From positions 1 through 64,000 of the forward strand of contig NZ_JAUSWN010000014.1 in assembly GCF_030815255.1 (NCBI RefSeq): a stretch of 64,000 nt of DNA. Reading direction: 5' to 3'. Position numbers and translations under genes: made by a program. Each line of letters begins with the position of its first letter. Positions within the stretch are counted from its first letter, which is position 1. The DNA is from Hathewaya limosa (GTDB lineage Bacteria > Bacillota > Clostridia > Clostridiales > Clostridiaceae). The notes below the pieces were generated by a model, which saw nothing but the letters and a program-made list of their open reading frames with translations, ran no database searches and was not told the DNA's origin. Shown in pieces: positions 26,955-35,564 of this stretch.

Positions 26955-27488
26955 GTGAAAAAAGGCATTTTAATTACTATGGTAATAAGTAGCTTTTTAG
27001 TATTTTGTTTTCCTACAACTGAAGCCTTAGGTTATTGTTCATATGAAAAAACTGAAATTTTGTATAGTGAAAAAGATGAAGCTAAAGCTGTTTTTAATAA
27101 TACACATAGAGATGTAACTATTACAGACAAAGATATTTATCTTATGGCTCAAGTAGTATACGGTGAAAGTCGTGGTGAACCATTTCAAGGGAAAGTCGCT
27201 GTAGCATCTGTTATTTTAAATAGAGCTAAAAGCAAAAATTTCCCTAATAGTATTGATGGAGTTATAAAACAAAAAGGAGCTTTTTCTTGTGTAAAAAATG
27301 GAACTATTTCTGTAATTCCTAATGAAGAATGTTATAATGCAGTATTTGAAGCTCTAAAAGGCGATGATCCAACAAATCATGCTTTGTATTTTTATAATCC
27401 TAAGATAGCTACTTGTAGTTGGATGAAAAACACAAAAAAATCTAACGAAAAAGCCATAGGACAACATGTATTTTTTATAATTAACTAA
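26955..27488 (+). CDS. SleB/CwlJ-family cell wall hydrolase
   Basis: The 177-residue protein has a signal-peptide-like N-terminus (LITMVISSFLVFCFPTTEA) and a Hydrolase_2 domain: LMAQVVYGESRGEPFQGKVAVASVILNR is the family hallmark, with the catalytic glutamate in GES. SleB and CwlJ break cortex peptidoglycan when spores germinate; this protein lacks the separate peptidoglycan-binding domain of SleB. The GTG start follows AAAGGAGA. A strong terminator follows it. Whether it acts in sporulation or in vegetative cells is not visible. Confidence 0.9.
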   Translation: MKKGILITMVISSFLVFCFPTTEALGYCSYEKTEILYSEKDEAKAVFNNTHRDVTITDKDIYLMAQVVYGESRGEPFQGKVAVASVILNRAKSKNFPNSIDGVIKQKGAFSCVKNGTISVIPNEECYNAVFEALKGDDPTNHALYFYNPKIATCSWMKNTKKSNEKAIGQHVFFIIN

Positions 27489-27496
27489 AAAAGCTA

Positions 27497-27538
27497 AAAA
27501 AGTCCTCAAAATAATATTTATTGTTTTGAGGACTTTTT
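27497..27538 (+). terminator. Terminator of the SleB-like gene
   Basis: Perfect 15-nt arms (27497-27511 and 27524-27538, core GTCCTCAAAA) end in a T-run. A-rich sequence on the left makes it usable from the opposite strand, where the thioredoxin operon ends about 60 bp away. Confidence 0.9.
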
Positions 27539-27602
27539 ATTATATATATTCTAAATTATCTTTATGAATTTATTTCTTTATAAATTTATCTACATATACT
27601 TT

Positions 27603-27917
27603 TTATAAATGTTTTTTCACCAATTTAACCACTTCATTTTTAGGCCTAAAACCTATCATTCTATCTCTTAATTTTCCTTTATTAAAAACCATAAGTGTAG
27701 GTAAGTTTGTAACATTTAACATTTGAGCAAGTTGGGGGTTTTGATCCACATTTATTCTAACGAATTTAACTTTTCCACTCATTTCATCTGAAACTTGTGA
27801 TAATATTGGCATTAACATTCTACATGGATTACACCATGGTGCCCAAAAATCTGCAACTACTATGTCCTTATCCGCCAATACCTCTTTATTAAAATTCATA
27901 CCATTTACTTCTACCAT
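27603..27917 (-). CDS. Thioredoxin-like protein with WCNPC active site
   Basis: The 104-residue protein has the thioredoxin fold pattern VVADFWAPWC with redox cysteines 29 and 32 and the cis-proline region TNLPTLMVF. It should reduce protein disulfides. The active site is WCNPC rather than the usual WCGPC, which may alter redox potential or partner. It is the last gene of an operon with citC, citXG and a TPR protein, 33 bp after the latter. No thioredoxin reductase is adjacent. Confidence 0.92.
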   Translation of the reverse strand: MVEVNGMNFNKEVLADKDIVVADFWAPWCNPCRMLMPILSQVSDEMSGKVKFVRINVDQNPQLAQMLNVTNLPTLMVFNKGKLRDRMIGFRPKNEVVKLVKKHL

Positions 27918-27950
27918 CTTAACTCCTCCAGAAACAATTGTTATTTTGAA

Positions 27951-29258
27951 TTAGTTTAGTTTTTTTAGGGCTATTTCATAAACTTTATATTTGTTATCAT
28001 TTAATTTCCTATAGGTATTTGTTAAATAAATTAGAACATCCTTTATATAGTTTCCTTGTTTTATAAAACTTTTATCTGTATATTCCTTATAATATCTTTC
28101 ATATATTCCAATAGCCTTTTCAATATTACCAATTTTGTTATAACATACACCTAACATATAAAGTCCATCTTCATAAGGAAAAACTCCTTTACCATATTTA
28201 ATGCCTATATCATAGTATTCAATTGCTTCCTTAAACTTTCCTAATTTAGAATTATTTCTTCCCAAATTATAAAAATATTGTCCTGCTCCTCTATCCATAA
28301 AATTCTTTGTTTCATTTAATATAACCTTATCATTTAAATCTAATTCTTTATTACCCCACTTAGTCATAATCTTATCTAACTTAATAAAATCCTTCTTAGA
28401 TAAATATGATTTTACCTCATTCCTAGGAAAATTTTTAATTTCTTGTTCTATTTCTTTCTTCTTTTTCTTTTCTTCCTCTATATTTTTTAATTGTTCTTCT
28501 TTCTTTTTACTTTCTAATTTCTTTTGTTCCTCAACTTTTCTTTTTTCTTCCACTTCTTGCTTTTTATTTTCAATAATATGATTCTCATCTTTCTTCGCTT
28601 TATTATCTTTATTTCTTATTTTAGCTACCCCATTTAATACATCATTCGGTTTTTTATAATTATAAAATTTAGTTCCTGAAAAAATACAAATAAGTAAAAC
28701 TAAAATAATACTGGTACTAACAAAAATAGTCTTACCTTTTTCCTTTTTAAGAACACCTAAGTCTTGTAATTCTTTTTTCTTTTGTTTTGCTACTTTATTG
28801 TATCTATCTATATCTAATACTTTCTCCATAGCAGATATAGCTTTAACATATTCACCCTTTTTCATATAACATTTACATAATTCATTATTTACATTAATTT
28901 TATTAAAATCGCTTGTTCTAATACATTCTTCTAGACTTTCTATGGCCTCACTTATATTTAACTCATTAGCATACTTTAATGCCTTTATGTATAATTTCCA
29001 CATTTCTTCATCATCTTTACTACTTAACAAGTACTTTTTAGATACCTCATCATGATTTCTTGTATAATTTAAATTCCATATTCTCCTTGCTCCATTCATA
29101 TCTCCCTTAATATAATATAATAATCCTTTTAAATTAAGGAGGGAAGAGTCATCTAGGACTTCCTCTCCCCCTCTTGAACAAACTTCTAAAGCCTTTTCTA
29201 TATTTCCACTATTATAATAATCTAGTGTTTTTTCATAAATCTCTATACTTTTACTCAT
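27951..29258 (-). CDS. TPR-repeat membrane protein
   Basis: The 435-residue protein has N-terminal TPR-like helical repeats (about residues 1-165), one membrane helix (SIILVLLICIFSGTKF) near 185-205, a strongly charged lysine/glutamate coiled coil of about 45 residues, and a second set of TPR repeats at the C-terminus (FKEAIEYYDIGIKYG, IEKAIGIYERYYKEY). It is probably a scaffold spanning the membrane. I place the start at ATG 29258 after GAGGAG; it overlaps the citXG stop by eight bases. Function is unknown. Confidence 0.85.
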   Translation of the reverse strand: MSKSIEIYEKTLDYYNSGNIEKALEVCSRGGEEVLDDSSLLNLKGLLYYIKGDMNGARRIWNLNYTRNHDEVSKKYLLSSKDDEEMWKLYIKALKYANELNISEAIESLEECIRTSDFNKINVNNELCKCYMKKGEYVKAISAMEKVLDIDRYNKVAKQKKKELQDLGVLKKEKGKTIFVSTSIILVLLICIFSGTKFYNYKKPNDVLNGVAKIRNKDNKAKKDENHIIENKKQEVEEKRKVEEQKKLESKKKEEQLKNIEEEKKKKKEIEQEIKNFPRNEVKSYLSKKDFIKLDKIMTKWGNKELDLNDKVILNETKNFMDRGAGQYFYNLGRNNSKLGKFKEAIEYYDIGIKYGKGVFPYEDGLYMLGVCYNKIGNIEKAIGIYERYYKEYTDKSFIKQGNYIKDVLIYLTNTYRKLNDNKYKVYEIALKKLN

Positions 29259-30717
29259 AAAACTCCTCATTTTTCATAAATTCTTCTACTAAACTAAAAT
29301 ATACTGTAATAGCAAGTAAATCTGCTACTCCTCCTGGACTTAATCCTTCTCTTGAAAATCTTAGATCTAACTTTTCTAAAGCATCTCTACCTTCTATAGT
29401 TTCTACTCCACCTAACTCTAAAACAGCCTCGGCAGCTACTTGCACCTCACGTAACCTTGGTAATGGATGTCTATGTAATATTGTTGTATCCTCGCAAAAA
29501 CACATTATATATATTAAAGTCTGTATAAGTCTTTCTCTATCTTGTAAATATTCATGTTGATTATAAAATTTAAGTGCTTTATCAAAAACAATTGGTAATC
29601 CTCTTTCAACTTCTCCCCTAATTCCCTCTATTCCGTATTGTGCAAATAACCTTTCACCGTAAGTAATTTTTTCTTGATCTTTTATATTTAATAATTCATT
29701 TTCTACTATTCCACTAGTCATATCTTTAATAACTTGTCTTATTTCACTAAAAGGTTTATTGTCATGTATTGCTTTACTTGTAGCTGCCAAACTAACCCCC
29801 ATTAAAAATATCATTCCTTTATGTGTGTTAATATCGCATGTTTTTTTTAGCATTTTTTTCTCTGCATCAATGCCAATTCTTCTTATATCATCAAAAATCT
29901 CTTTATATGACTTATTTGAATATCCAGCTTCTACAAACTTACACATATATGGATTAATAGCTGCTATACTACTTAAAAAAGTATAGAAGTCCATATCCTT
30001 ATGTGCTCCTGAAGATATTGGTGATACTAATCCTGGTGAGGGATATGCAGATATTTCATATAACATTGATTGTAAAGCAAACTCCCCTAATTTGTTTGTA
30101 ATTTCCATTTTACCCAACTCCCCTTTTTCATAAAGCATATATTTTTTATAAGAATTTTTTATAAAATTAATAACTTCATTTTCAGTATGTCTTTTTGTCC
30201 TAACACAAACATGGGCTATGTCATTACACAGAAAACATTTTCTGAATCCATATCCTAATTCTCTTCTGCTAATAGAATTTCCACTTTCATTATATACATC
30301 TATATCTAAACATCTTCCTAGAATATGTTCTTCTTCTAACTTAGTAGTTATTTTTTTAAGTTTTAAAGGATTTTCATTACAAACAAATATTACTATAGGC
30401 CCTTCCGCTAAGTTTTTATCTTCTATACAGACGGCTTCATTCCTAATTATTTTATTTATATCATTATATTCTTTTACATTTCCTATCAGTTCTTCATGTA
30501 TTAATTCTACATTATTTTGTCTTAATAACCTTACAATCTCCCTGTACATAACTTTTATAATACTTATACTAATTTTATTATACTTTTTTAACCCTGGGTA
30601 ATTCACTCTCATAACAACAATATTTCCGTTATATTGTTGCATTAACTTTTCTTGAAGTTCAACTCTTTGCTCTCTGGCTATTAAAATATCTTCTGCCTTA
30701 TACTCAACTGCATTCAT
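29251..30717 (-). CDS. citXG: CitX-CitG fusion for citrate lyase prosthetic group
   Basis: This 488-residue protein fuses two maturation enzymes. The first 170 or so residues are CitX-like (AREQRVELQEKL, GRCLDIDVYNESG, SRRELGYGFRKC), which transfers the phosphoribosyl-dephospho-CoA group to the citrate lyase acyl carrier protein. The rest is CitG-like (LLYEISAYPSPGLVSP variant, THKGMIFLMGV, LSPGGVADLLAI), which makes the triphosphoribosyl-dephospho-CoA precursor. I start it at ATG 30717 after GGGGTGAG. The gene lies 39 bp downstream of citC. The lyase subunits CitD, CitE and CitF are not encoded in the window. Confidence 0.9.
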   Translation of the reverse strand: MNAVEYKAEDILIAREQRVELQEKLMQQYNGNIVVMRVNYPGLKKYNKISISIIKVMYREIVRLLRQNNVELIHEELIGNVKEYNDINKIIRNEAVCIEDKNLAEGPIVIFVCNENPLKLKKITTKLEEEHILGRCLDIDVYNESGNSISRRELGYGFRKCFLCNDIAHVCVRTKRHTENEVINFIKNSYKKYMLYEKGELGKMEITNKLGEFALQSMLYEISAYPSPGLVSPISSGAHKDMDFYTFLSSIAAINPYMCKFVEAGYSNKSYKEIFDDIRRIGIDAEKKMLKKTCDINTHKGMIFLMGVSLAATSKAIHDNKPFSEIRQVIKDMTSGIVENELLNIKDQEKITYGERLFAQYGIEGIRGEVERGLPIVFDKALKFYNQHEYLQDRERLIQTLIYIMCFCEDTTILHRHPLPRLREVQVAAEAVLELGGVETIEGRDALEKLDLRFSREGLSPGGVADLLAITVYFSLVEEFMKNEEFYE

Positions 30718-30756
30718 CAAACATCTCACCCCACACAGCATTATAAATTATTAAAA

Positions 30757-31800
30757 TCAATGAAGACTATTACTATCTTTTATTTTTTCTATTATTTTTT
30801 TTCCTTCTTCACTACATAAAAATTTAAATGTAACCATTGGTAAAAGATTTTTAGTATCTTTCAATCGTCCTTGTTTAAGTAATTCTCTAACTCTTGATGC
30901 ACTAATTTTTTCCCCATCTTCAGCTTTTCTTTCTATAATTATAAGTTTTTTATTAAATTTTTTAAAGTTCTCTTTCAAAGTTTTATTATAAAACTCAGTT
31001 ACCTTGCAAAAAGGTTCTTCACCAACAAACCTTTTTACTATATTAAATTTACTACAATAATATCTTAAAAAGATTTTACTATCCAAATCCGTATATGCAT
31101 TTAATATATCGTTTTTTTCTCTTAAAAAATATGTTGGAAAAGTAGCTGAAGAAATTATGTATTCTCCGCCTTCTATTACTTTAACGTTTTTTAAATCTTT
31201 AACACCTTCCCTTACTAAATTATATCTTACTTTAAAAGGAAATAAAGATTTTTCTTCCTGAACTATAAATATCAAAACTTCTTCTGATTCCTTAGCTGCT
31301 TGTTCAATTAAATATCTATGTCCCAATGTAAACGGATTACAATTCATAACGATAGAAGCTCTTTCTTTTTTTTCGGTAAGTAGATATTTTTGTGATATTT
31401 TTTCTAGATACTTATCTATATTATAAATTCCACTTTCAAGTAAAGCCACTTTATTTACTTGTTCTACTAACTTGTAATTTAATCCAGTGAATATTGGTAT
31501 ATTTTCAGGTTTGGTAAAAATAAAGCTATGATAAATTCCTTCATCGAATAATTTATCATTTAAAGCTGTAATTAATTTTTCGCTTAAGCCTTCGCCCCTC
31601 AATTCATTACTTATTGCAAAACATTTAAGTACATTTCCACTTTTAGAACAAGTTCCTTTAATTTCTTCTCCTTGTCTTATTACTAAGGTATAATCTATGT
31701 TTTTATCTAAATCTAAGGAAAAAAAACTCAGAAATTTTTTTACCTCTAAAACATCTTCTTGATTATTTAAATTAACTTTCTCTATACAGAACTCGTACAC
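30757..31800 (-). CDS. citC: [Citrate (pro-3S)-lyase] ligase CitC
   Basis: CitC acetylates the prosthetic group thiol of citrate lyase with acetate and ATP. The 347 residues comprise an N-terminal GNAT-like acetyltransferase region (ISNELRGEGLSEKLI) and a C-terminal nucleotidyltransferase domain with NCNPFTLGHRYLIEQA and ISASRVRELL. I start it at GTG 31800, six bases after AGGTGAG; TTG at 31818 is open but has no site before it. It heads an operon with citXG, a TPR protein and thioredoxin. Confidence 0.9.
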   Translation of the reverse strand: MYEFCIEKVNLNNQEDVLEVKKFLSFFSLDLDKNIDYTLVIRQGEEIKGTCSKSGNVLKCFAISNELRGEGLSEKLITALNDKLFDEGIYHSFIFTKPENIPIFTGLNYKLVEQVNKVALLESGIYNIDKYLEKISQKYLLTEKKERASIVMNCNPFTLGHRYLIEQAAKESEEVLIFIVQEEKSLFPFKVRYNLVREGVKDLKNVKVIEGGEYIISSATFPTYFLREKNDILNAYTDLDSKIFLRYYCSKFNIVKRFVGEEPFCKVTEFYNKTLKENFKKFNKKLIIIERKAEDGEKISASRVRELLKQGRLKDTKNLLPMVTFKFLCSEEGKKIIEKIKDSNSLH

Positions 31801-31918
31801 GCTTTTCTCACCTACCAATATAAAAATTAATTTATTTGTTATATATATATAGTTTACGTTATTTAACCTTTAAAATCTATGATTAAATATTATAAAATTC
31901 ATTTTATTTTTATTTATC

Positions 31919-31945
31919 ACACTTTAAACTAATTTTCATATATTA
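31919..31945 (+). promoter_or_regulatory. Candidate sigma-K promoter of the Cys-rich protein gene
   Basis: AC at 31919-31920, 16 bp, then CATATATTA at 31937-31945 match the sigma-K pattern AC-N16-CATAnnnTA exactly. The start would be near 31952, some 70 nt before the ATG. The pattern is short and A/T-rich, so chance cannot be excluded, but it suits the product. Confidence 0.45.
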
Positions 31946-32020
31946 AAATTAGGGTTAATTCAATCCGTAATAAGTCTCTCTTCTATATACTTAACTTCAC
32001 ACTTTAAAGGAGGAGTATAT

Positions 32021-32236
32021 ATGAGTAACAAAAAAAGAAAAAGCAGCTGCGATTGTAGTTGTAGATGTCACTGTTGTAGAAATAATTTTAATACATTAAA
32101 TAATAATGGATGCTGTTCTTGTAACTGCAATTGCAATCCATCTTATTACGGTAACCAAAGTATGCTAAATTGCATATGTCAAAGCCCTATATTATTAATA
32201 TTATTAGTAGTAATTTTATGTAGTGGTAGACGTTAG
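32021..32236 (+). CDS. Cysteine-rich small protein, possibly spore-associated
   Basis: The 71-residue protein starts with a basic stretch, then carries about 17 cysteines in clusters such as CDCSCRCHCC and CCSCNCNC, and ends in a hydrophobic segment (ILLILLVVILCSGRR). The composition resembles small spore coat or metal-binding proteins, and a sigma-K-like promoter precedes it. The ATG follows AAAGGAGGAG. It is a single-gene unit with its own terminator. The spore link is inference. Confidence 0.8.
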   Translation: MSNKKRKSSCDCSCRCHCCRNNFNTLNNNGCCSCNCNCNPSYYGNQSMLNCICQSPILLILLVVILCSGRR

Positions 32237-32288
32237 ATATAAACATATCTAATTTCTATATAAATTTTTTATTTCCCCCTTATATTTT

Positions 32289-32320
32289 AAAAGCAGACTA
32301 TCCCTAACTAGTCTGCTTTT
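32289..32320. terminator. Terminator between the Cys-rich and DUF4230 genes
   Basis: Perfect 12-nt arms (32289-32300 and 32309-32320, core GCAGACTA) are followed by TTTTTT on the plus strand and TTTT on the minus strand. It serves the two convergent genes. Confidence 0.9.
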
Positions 32321-32347
32321 TTACTTATTATTTTAACTATTATACGA

Positions 32348-33007
32348 TTACTTAAAATTTATAGAAATACTTTCAAACCCCATATCTTGAAGTACACCTT
32401 TTAATAAAGTTTTGACTTCATTATTAGCCTTTTCTATATAACCCTCTTCTATCAGTTCCTTCTCCACCTTTTTTTGTTCTTTTCCTATTTCATCAATCAT
32501 GTCTTGAGCACCATATCTGTTAAATACAGAATATGACTCATCGTATACTAATAAATTTTTAGTATCCGCAACATTATCTAAAACCTTGCAATTCTCCAAG
32601 CTAATATTAACTTTTTTTCTATCTGGACTAATAGTTATAGTTTTCTTTTTTAAATTAGTACCAAATTTAATATATCCGTTATATTTAATAATAAATGACT
32701 TTCCTGTAAAAGGTATAGAAAAATTTTTTATCTTCATACTATCCTTCAATGTTACTACTGAAGAATAATTATATTTTAATGAAGATAGTTCCGAAACCTT
32801 ATCAATTTTGTCTGCAATAGTACTAGTGTCAATGGTCCTTGCTTTATTAATCTTCATACCACTAAAAAAAGATAGGGCAAACCCAACACACATTAGAGCA
32901 ATAAAAAAACCGATTCTAATTTTAGGACATTTAAATAACTTATTTTTCTTATTTAATTCTGTATTATTTTTGTTTATATTATTGTTAATCTGCGGTCTTA
33001 TGTCCAT
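32348..33007 (-). CDS. DUF4230-family membrane-anchored protein
   Basis: The 219-residue protein has one membrane segment near 33-52 (FFIALMCVGFALSFFSG) and an outside domain with the DUF4230 pattern: LSSLKYNYSSVVTLKDS, IPFTGKSFIIKYNGYIKFG and a conserved C-terminal helix ending in GFESISINFK. The family function is unknown. The start is chosen at ATG 33007 downstream of AGGGGGAAGAG; an ATG at 33043 has no site. It is a single gene. Confidence 0.8.
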   Translation of the reverse strand: MDIRPQINNNINKNNTELNKKNKLFKCPKIRIGFFIALMCVGFALSFFSGMKINKARTIDTSTIADKIDKVSELSSLKYNYSSVVTLKDSMKIKNFSIPFTGKSFIIKYNGYIKFGTNLKKKTITISPDRKKVNISLENCKVLDNVADTKNLLVYDESYSVFNRYGAQDMIDEIGKEQKKVEKELIEEGYIEKANNEVKTLLKGVLQDMGFESISINFK

Positions 33008-33187
33008 AACGAAATCTCTTCCCCCTTGAATATTATTAAACATTAATATTTTTAACCCTTTTTATTAAAATCATTTTACCATATTTAATCAGGAATTTAA
33101 AAGTTTACTCCATAATATAACTTATATGATTAAAACTAAAAAAATGTATTTATATTTAAGGTATTTTTAAAATTTTTAATAAAAAAA

Positions 33188-33220
33188 TAAGAGCAGAAAA
33201 TTATTAATTTCCTACTCTTA
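33188..33220 (-). terminator. Terminator of the recombinase-like gene
   Basis: Fifteen-nt arms (33188-33202 and 33206-33220) pair at 13 positions and are followed by seven T on the minus strand, 13 bp beyond the stop codon. Confidence 0.75.
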
Positions 33221-33232
33221 ATCTGCTTGTAC

Positions 33233-34426
33233 CTATATTTTTTTTAAAATGATATCAATTTTTTTATCTTTCTTATTCTTCTTGTCTTTTCCTTCCTTAA
33301 CAAGTATCTTATCTATAAGTTCACCTAGAATTTCTTTTGAAAGAGTATTAGTTTCAAGTACTTCTTTTACCTTTTTTATATATATTTTAGATTTATCTAT
33401 TCTTTGCATATCGCCTACAACTTTTTCTAAAATTTCCTTTTTTCTAAGTAATTTATTTCTTTTAATCATTAACTTACTTAGTTCTTTTCTTGACTTTATT
33501 TTTTCTTCTTGATCTAGTACCCCTTCTTCTATATCTAATATAACATCTTCAATTTTTGAATTTATTTTTGTTATTTTTTTCTCAATATGTCTCAAATTTT
33601 TTTCTAAATCCTCTTCTTCTGATGCAACTTTATATAGCATATCATCAAATTCTATTTTCTCTTTTTCCTTATTATAGAATTCTCTAAATTTTTGGAATAC
33701 CAACTCTTTTAAATGTTCTTCTTTTACAGAATGGGCGGTACATCTATTCTTCCCTGATTGACTATTGCTACACTTATATCCTTTATAATTCTTTCTATAG
33801 CTCATAGCTCCTCCACATTCGTTGCAATTCAAAAGCGATGAAAATAAATGATATTCTCTTTTTATTGTAGTAAACATTTTAGATTTTTCTTTCATAATCT
33901 CTTGAACTTTAAAGAACTCTTCTTTACTAATTATACCTTGAAATTCTCCTCCATATATTCTCTCTTTTTCATTATTTAAAACGACCTTATTTCCTTCTAT
34001 TCCCTTCCACTTATTTTGCACCATTATACCAGCATATTTTTCATTAATTAGAATAGACTTTATAGTATTTTTACTCCACAAACCAAATTTAGATCTATTA
34101 AAGTTTTTTAAATAAAAAGATGGTGTTTCAATACTTTTATCATTTAAATAACTGGCTATTTTTCCACAACCCCAGCCATTCAAATATAAAGTATATATTT
34201 TTTTAACTACCTCACTAGTTTCATCACCTCTGGGAACTAATTGTATAAACTTTTCCCCATTTTTATATACTTCATTAAAAAAATACCCATACGGTGGTCT
34301 ACTAGCTATAGATGATCCTTTTTCCATCTTAATTCTTAAAGCTTTTTTCACACTTGCAGATATCTTATTGCTTAGATTTTCTCTTTTATCATTTTCTACA
34401 TTAATTACATAGTCACTATTTTCCAT
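33233..34426 (-). CDS. Serine-recombinase-like protein lacking the catalytic domain
   Basis: The 397 residues correspond to the DNA-binding part of a large serine recombinase: the linker helix and recombinase domain (KALRIKMEKGSSIASRPPYGYF, shown in part; residues 20-130), a zinc ribbon with Cys201, Cys204, Cys219 and Cys229, and a long coiled coil at about 265-350. The N-terminal resolvase domain of about 130 residues with the catalytic serine is absent. The ATG has a good GGGGG site and a near-consensus promoter, so the short form looks deliberately expressed rather than freshly broken. It cannot cut DNA by itself; it could bind sites or modulate a full recombinase encoded elsewhere. Confidence 0.85.
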   Translation of the reverse strand: MENSDYVINVENDKRENLSNKISASVKKALRIKMEKGSSIASRPPYGYFFNEVYKNGEKFIQLVPRGDETSEVVKKIYTLYLNGWGCGKIASYLNDKSIETPSFYLKNFNRSKFGLWSKNTIKSILINEKYAGIMVQNKWKGIEGNKVVLNNEKERIYGGEFQGIISKEEFFKVQEIMKEKSKMFTTIKREYHLFSSLLNCNECGGAMSYRKNYKGYKCSNSQSGKNRCTAHSVKEEHLKELVFQKFREFYNKEKEKIEFDDMLYKVASEEEDLEKNLRHIEKKITKINSKIEDVILDIEEGVLDQEEKIKSRKELSKLMIKRNKLLRKKEILEKVVGDMQRIDKSKIYIKKVKEVLETNTLSKEILGELIDKILVKEGKDKKNKKDKKIDIILKKI

Positions 34427-34483
34427 ATCTATACCCCCTTTTATAGTGAACTGTTGATATAGATTTTCATTTTCATCAATTAA

Positions 34484-34512
34484 ATCATACTAAATGAGCA
34501 TAGTATTGTCAA
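34484..34512 (-). promoter_or_regulatory. Near-consensus promoter of the recombinase-like gene with internal repeat
   Basis: On the minus strand a perfect TTGACA (34507-34512), 17-bp spacer and TATGAT (34484-34489). The spacer region carries the inverted repeat ATACTA / TAGTAT, a likely operator placed between -35 and -10. Confidence 0.75.
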
Positions 34513-34569
34513 TTTTCATATCATTATTAAAATATGTAAAATAAACACATTTTGTTCTTGTTATATAAA

Positions 34570-34601
34570 AACATCCCCCATTATATAAGTTGAAGGATGT
34601 T
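34570..34601 (-). terminator. cysK terminator
   Basis: AACATCC (34570-34576) pairs with GGATGTT (34595-34601) across an 18-nt loop and a T-rich tail follows on the minus strand. It lies just past the cysK stop. Confidence 0.65.
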
Positions 34602-34617
34602 AAAATGATTTTTAAAT

Positions 34618-35547
34618 TTAATCAAATATAGGCATTGATAAATACCTTTGACCTGTATCTGGAAGTATTACCACTATATTTTTCCCTTTATTTTCTTTAC
34701 GTTTAGCTACTTCTACGGCTGCATAAATAGCTGCACCTGAAGAGATGCCTACAAAGATTCCTTCTGTTTTAACTATATTATTAGTAAATTCTATAGCTTT
34801 TTCGTTATCTATTTTAATTACTTCATCTATAAGATCCATATTCACATTTTTCGGAATAAATCCTGCTCCTATTCCTTGAATCTTATGTGCACCTGGTTTT
34901 TCTCCAGATAAAACAGCTGAAGTAGTTGGTTCAACAGCTATTATTTTTATTTGGGGATTTTTTTCTTTTAGCTTACGTCCATTTCCAGTAATAGTTCCTC
35001 CTGTTCCAACTCCTGCTATAAAAATATCTACTTTTCCATCTGTATCTCTCCAAATTTCTTCTGCAGTAGTCATACTATGAATTTCTGGATTTGCATCATT
35101 TTCAAACTGTTGCGGCATAAATGAATTAGGATTTTCCTTTAAAATTTCTTCTGCCTTCTTTATTGACCCACTCATTCCTTCTGCTCCTGGAGTTAATACA
35201 AGTTGTGCTCCATAAGCTTTTAATATATTTCTTCTTTCCACACTCATTGTATCAGGCATAGTTAGTATAAGTTTGTATCCTTTAATAGCTGCTATGAATG
35301 CAAGTCCAACACCAGTATTTCCACTAGTTGGCTCAACTATTACTGTATCCTTATTTATTTTCCCTTCTCTTTCTGCTTTTTCTATCATAGCTAAAGCTGC
35401 CCTATCTTTAATACTACCTGCTGGGTTAAAATATTCTACTTTAGCAATAATGTTTGCCTCCAACTCATTTTGTTTTTCAATTTTAGAAAGCCTAACTAAT
35501 GGAGTATTTCCTATTAATTCTATAAGATTATTATAAATTTTTGACAT
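34618..35547 (-). CDS. cysK: Cysteine synthase A (O-acetylserine sulfhydrylase)
   Basis: CysK joins sulfide to O-acetylserine to give cysteine, using PLP. The 309-residue length is normal; the PLP lysine is Lys47 in AGSIKDRAA, the phosphate loop is SGNTGVG, and the substrate loop TSGNTG and PDTGQRYLS C-terminal block are present. It lies 17 bp downstream of cymR, and in Bacillus CysK binds CymR and makes it a better repressor of cysteine genes, so the pair is a self-contained cysteine sensor. The ATG follows GGAGGGG. Confidence 0.97.
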   Translation of the reverse strand: MSKIYNNLIELIGNTPLVRLSKIEKQNELEANIIAKVEYFNPAGSIKDRAALAMIEKAEREGKINKDTVIVEPTSGNTGVGLAFIAAIKGYKLILTMPDTMSVERRNILKAYGAQLVLTPGAEGMSGSIKKAEEILKENPNSFMPQQFENDANPEIHSMTTAEEIWRDTDGKVDIFIAGVGTGGTITGNGRKLKEKNPQIKIIAVEPTTSAVLSGEKPGAHKIQGIGAGFIPKNVNMDLIDEVIKIDNEKAIEFTNNIVKTEGIFVGISSGAAIYAAVEVAKRKENKGKNIVVILPDTGQRYLSMPIFD

Positions 35548-35564
35548 ATTTATCCCCTCCTAAT

